Shown here one piece after another: positions 17,017-18,172 of a stretch of DNA of 18,172 nucleotides. The translations under genes were made by a program, and so were the position numbers. The notes under the pieces were generated by a model that had not been told where the DNA came from, did not search any database, and worked only from the letters and a program-made list of their open reading frames with translations. Source of the stretch: Thermomicrobiales bacterium (GTDB lineage Bacteria; Chloroflexota; Chloroflexia; Thermomicrobiales; UBA6265); assembly GCA_030447145.1 (NCBI GenBank), contig JAUJLY010000012.1, positions 1 through 18,172 of the forward strand, written 5' to 3'. Within the stretch, counting starts at the first letter, position 1, and each line of letters begins with the position of its first letter.

Positions 17017-18172
17017 CTATCCTTGCCGCCGCCGCCGGAGCAGCAGGCGTGGTACCTGGGATCGTACCTGCCGCCACGCCTCACCTGCAGCAGCCAGCTG
17101 TCCTGCATCTACTTCAGCAGAGCCATACTGGTCGAGCTCATAGACCTGTACGATCCGGCGCGCAGAAGACCCGGCGAGGGGCAGTGACTCGGAGAAGTTG
17201 GCCGCATATTCCCGTGGTGTCATGGTTGGGGATGGCTTCACTCCGCCAAATCGGCCAACCCGCACCAGCTTCGAGAAGAGCGCGGAACTCTGGGGCAAAC
17301 CGCGAAGCCTCCAGTGCCATCTGAGCCACGCCCCTCCCGCAACGAACGCGAGCATCACCGAGCCTGCTCCGACCGGAAGAACCCAGTCCGGCACTCCTCC
17401 GCCCTCGTCAACGGTCGTCATCATCGGTGGCCCGGGGTTTTCCAGGGTCGGCGGCTCGACGGCTGGCGTACTTTCCGATTGGACCCGCTCGTCTGCCGGG
17501 GTGCTTTCCGGAAGAACTTCCGTCGCCTCAGGCGATACTGCTGCTTCCAACTCCTGCATCTCACGCTCGGAAAGCGGCCGGTTGGCTGTCGGCTCGAACG
17601 GGATCCAGCCATAGTCCGGGAAGAATACCTCCGTCCAGGCATGCGCGTTCAGCTGCCGATAGAGGAATCCTCCCCTCCCTTCGTCATATTCACCGGGATA
17701 ATAGCCGACGACCGTCCGGGCGGGCACGCCGAGAGCCCGCATCATCACCGTCATTGAAGACGAGAAGTGCTCGCAGTATCCGCGGCCGAGCTCGAAAAGC
17801 GTGTAGTCGACGACATCCGCATCATCCGGCGGAGCAGGCACCCGATCGTCATAGGCGATGTTGGATCGCAGCCACTGTTCGACCAAAACCGCTTGCTCAT
17901 ATGGGTTTGCCGCCCCGCCTGCGATGTCCAGCGCGAGTTCGATCGTCCGCGGCGTCACCGTGTCGCCCAGCTGAAGGTAGCGGTCCGTGACCCAGGCCGG
18001 ATAACTGGTGGCAGCCCTTGCGAGCGCTTGGTCGTCAGCAGTGCTTGTGAGACCGGTCACCTGGTATGAGCCGGAAACACCGGAAGCGGCGGTGCTACGC
18101 GGACAGGCCGCTTCCTCATCGTCGTAGACGGGAAGCTGTCCAGAGACTTCGTCTGTCTTCACCTCGCCTTCG
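17017..18172 (-). CDS. TgpA-like membrane transglutaminase, 3' part only
   Basis: The reading frame is open to the window edge, so this is the C-terminal part of a larger protein; numbering here counts from the GTG at 18162. The transglutaminase core lies at about 85-195, with C130 in GYCEHFSSSMTVMMRALGVPAR and H174 in NAHAWTEVFFP. The third catalytic position falls in GWIPFEPTANRP, with E190 where many relatives have Asp. A Pro/Glu/Thr-rich linker follows (200-255), then one membrane segment (about 260-281) and a basic cytoplasmic tail resembling DUF4129. TgpA proteins normally begin with several membrane helices, which would lie outside this window. In Pseudomonas the protein is essential and periplasmic-facing; partner genes are usually a MoxR ATPase and a DUF58 protein, expected upstream. 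Substrate unknown. Confidence 0.88.
   Translation of the reverse strand, partial: EGEVKTDEVSGQLPVYDDEEAACPRSTAASGVSGSYQVTGLTSTADDQALARAATSYPAWVTDRYLQLGDTVTPRTIELALDIAGGAANPYEQAVLVEQWLRSNIAYDDRVPAPPDDADVVDYTLFELGRGYCEHFSSSMTVMMRALGVPARTVVGYYPGEYDEGRGGFLYRQLNAHAWTEVFFPDYGWIPFEPTANRPLSEREMQELEAAVSPEATEVLPESTPADERVQSESTPAVEPPTLENPGPPMMTTVDEGGGVPDWVLPVGAGSVMLAFVAGGAWLRWHWRLRGLPQSSALFSKLVRVGRFGGVKPSPTMTPREYAANFSESLPLAGSSARRIVQVYELDQYGSAEVDAGQLAAAGEAWRQVRSQVPRLLLRRRRQG

Overview
The window reads like a moderately GC-rich chromosome from a Gram-positive-like, non-Firmicute bacterium. My best guess is Chloroflexota, near Thermomicrobia/Sphaerobacter. This is an inference from gene content (ThyX, a T-box riboswitch on valS, an HNH protein of the Actinobacteria/Chloroflexi type, a TgpA-type transglutaminase, tRNAs mostly without an encoded CCA) and was not tested by any search. 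Bases 1-130 are a T/G-rich stretch followed by long G and C homopolymers. They look like a damaged contig end rather than chromosome.

Layout. 141-1395 (minus): a Spx/ArsC-like thioredoxin-fold protein followed by endonuclease IV (nfo). 1579-3219 (plus): a family 2 glycosyltransferase and thyX. 3259-8387 (minus): a tight cluster transcribed in the order valS, mpg (alkyladenine DNA glycosylase), mutL. It is preceded by a T-box leader (8441-8691) with a GUC (valine) specifier, a UGGU bulge and an intrinsic terminator. 8388-8987: the shared leader region between valS and the divergent uvrA; it also holds an extended -10 promoter and a LexA-box-like site for uvrA. 8988-12715 (plus): uvrA, a 36-bp perfect palindrome, then an HNH endonuclease-like gene. 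12848-16025: serS followed by five tRNA genes, Ser(UGA, minus), Ser(GCU), Arg(GCG), Ser(CGA) and Ser(GGA), with an MccF-like S66 peptidase gene between the Arg and Ser(CGA) genes. 16075-18172 (minus): a ribokinase and the 3' part of a TgpA-like transglutaminase cut by the window edge.

Two themes run through the window. One is DNA repair and DNA precursor supply: nfo and mpg (base excision repair), mutL (mismatch repair), uvrA (nucleotide excision repair), thyX, and an HNH protein of unknown role. The other is serine and valine translation: T-box-valS, and serS beside tRNAs carrying all four expected serine anticodons (GCU, GGA, UGA, CGA). They meet in the valS-mpg-mutL cluster, where two repair genes appear to lie downstream of a tRNA(Val)-sensing attenuator. 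I see no transposons, CRISPR arrays, phage genes or rRNA. The most unusual points are the repair genes under a T-box, the serine decoding cluster around an MccF-like peptidase, tRNA promoters placed so that transcripts could start at the mature 5' end, and the matching palindromic promoters of uvrA and the HNH gene.
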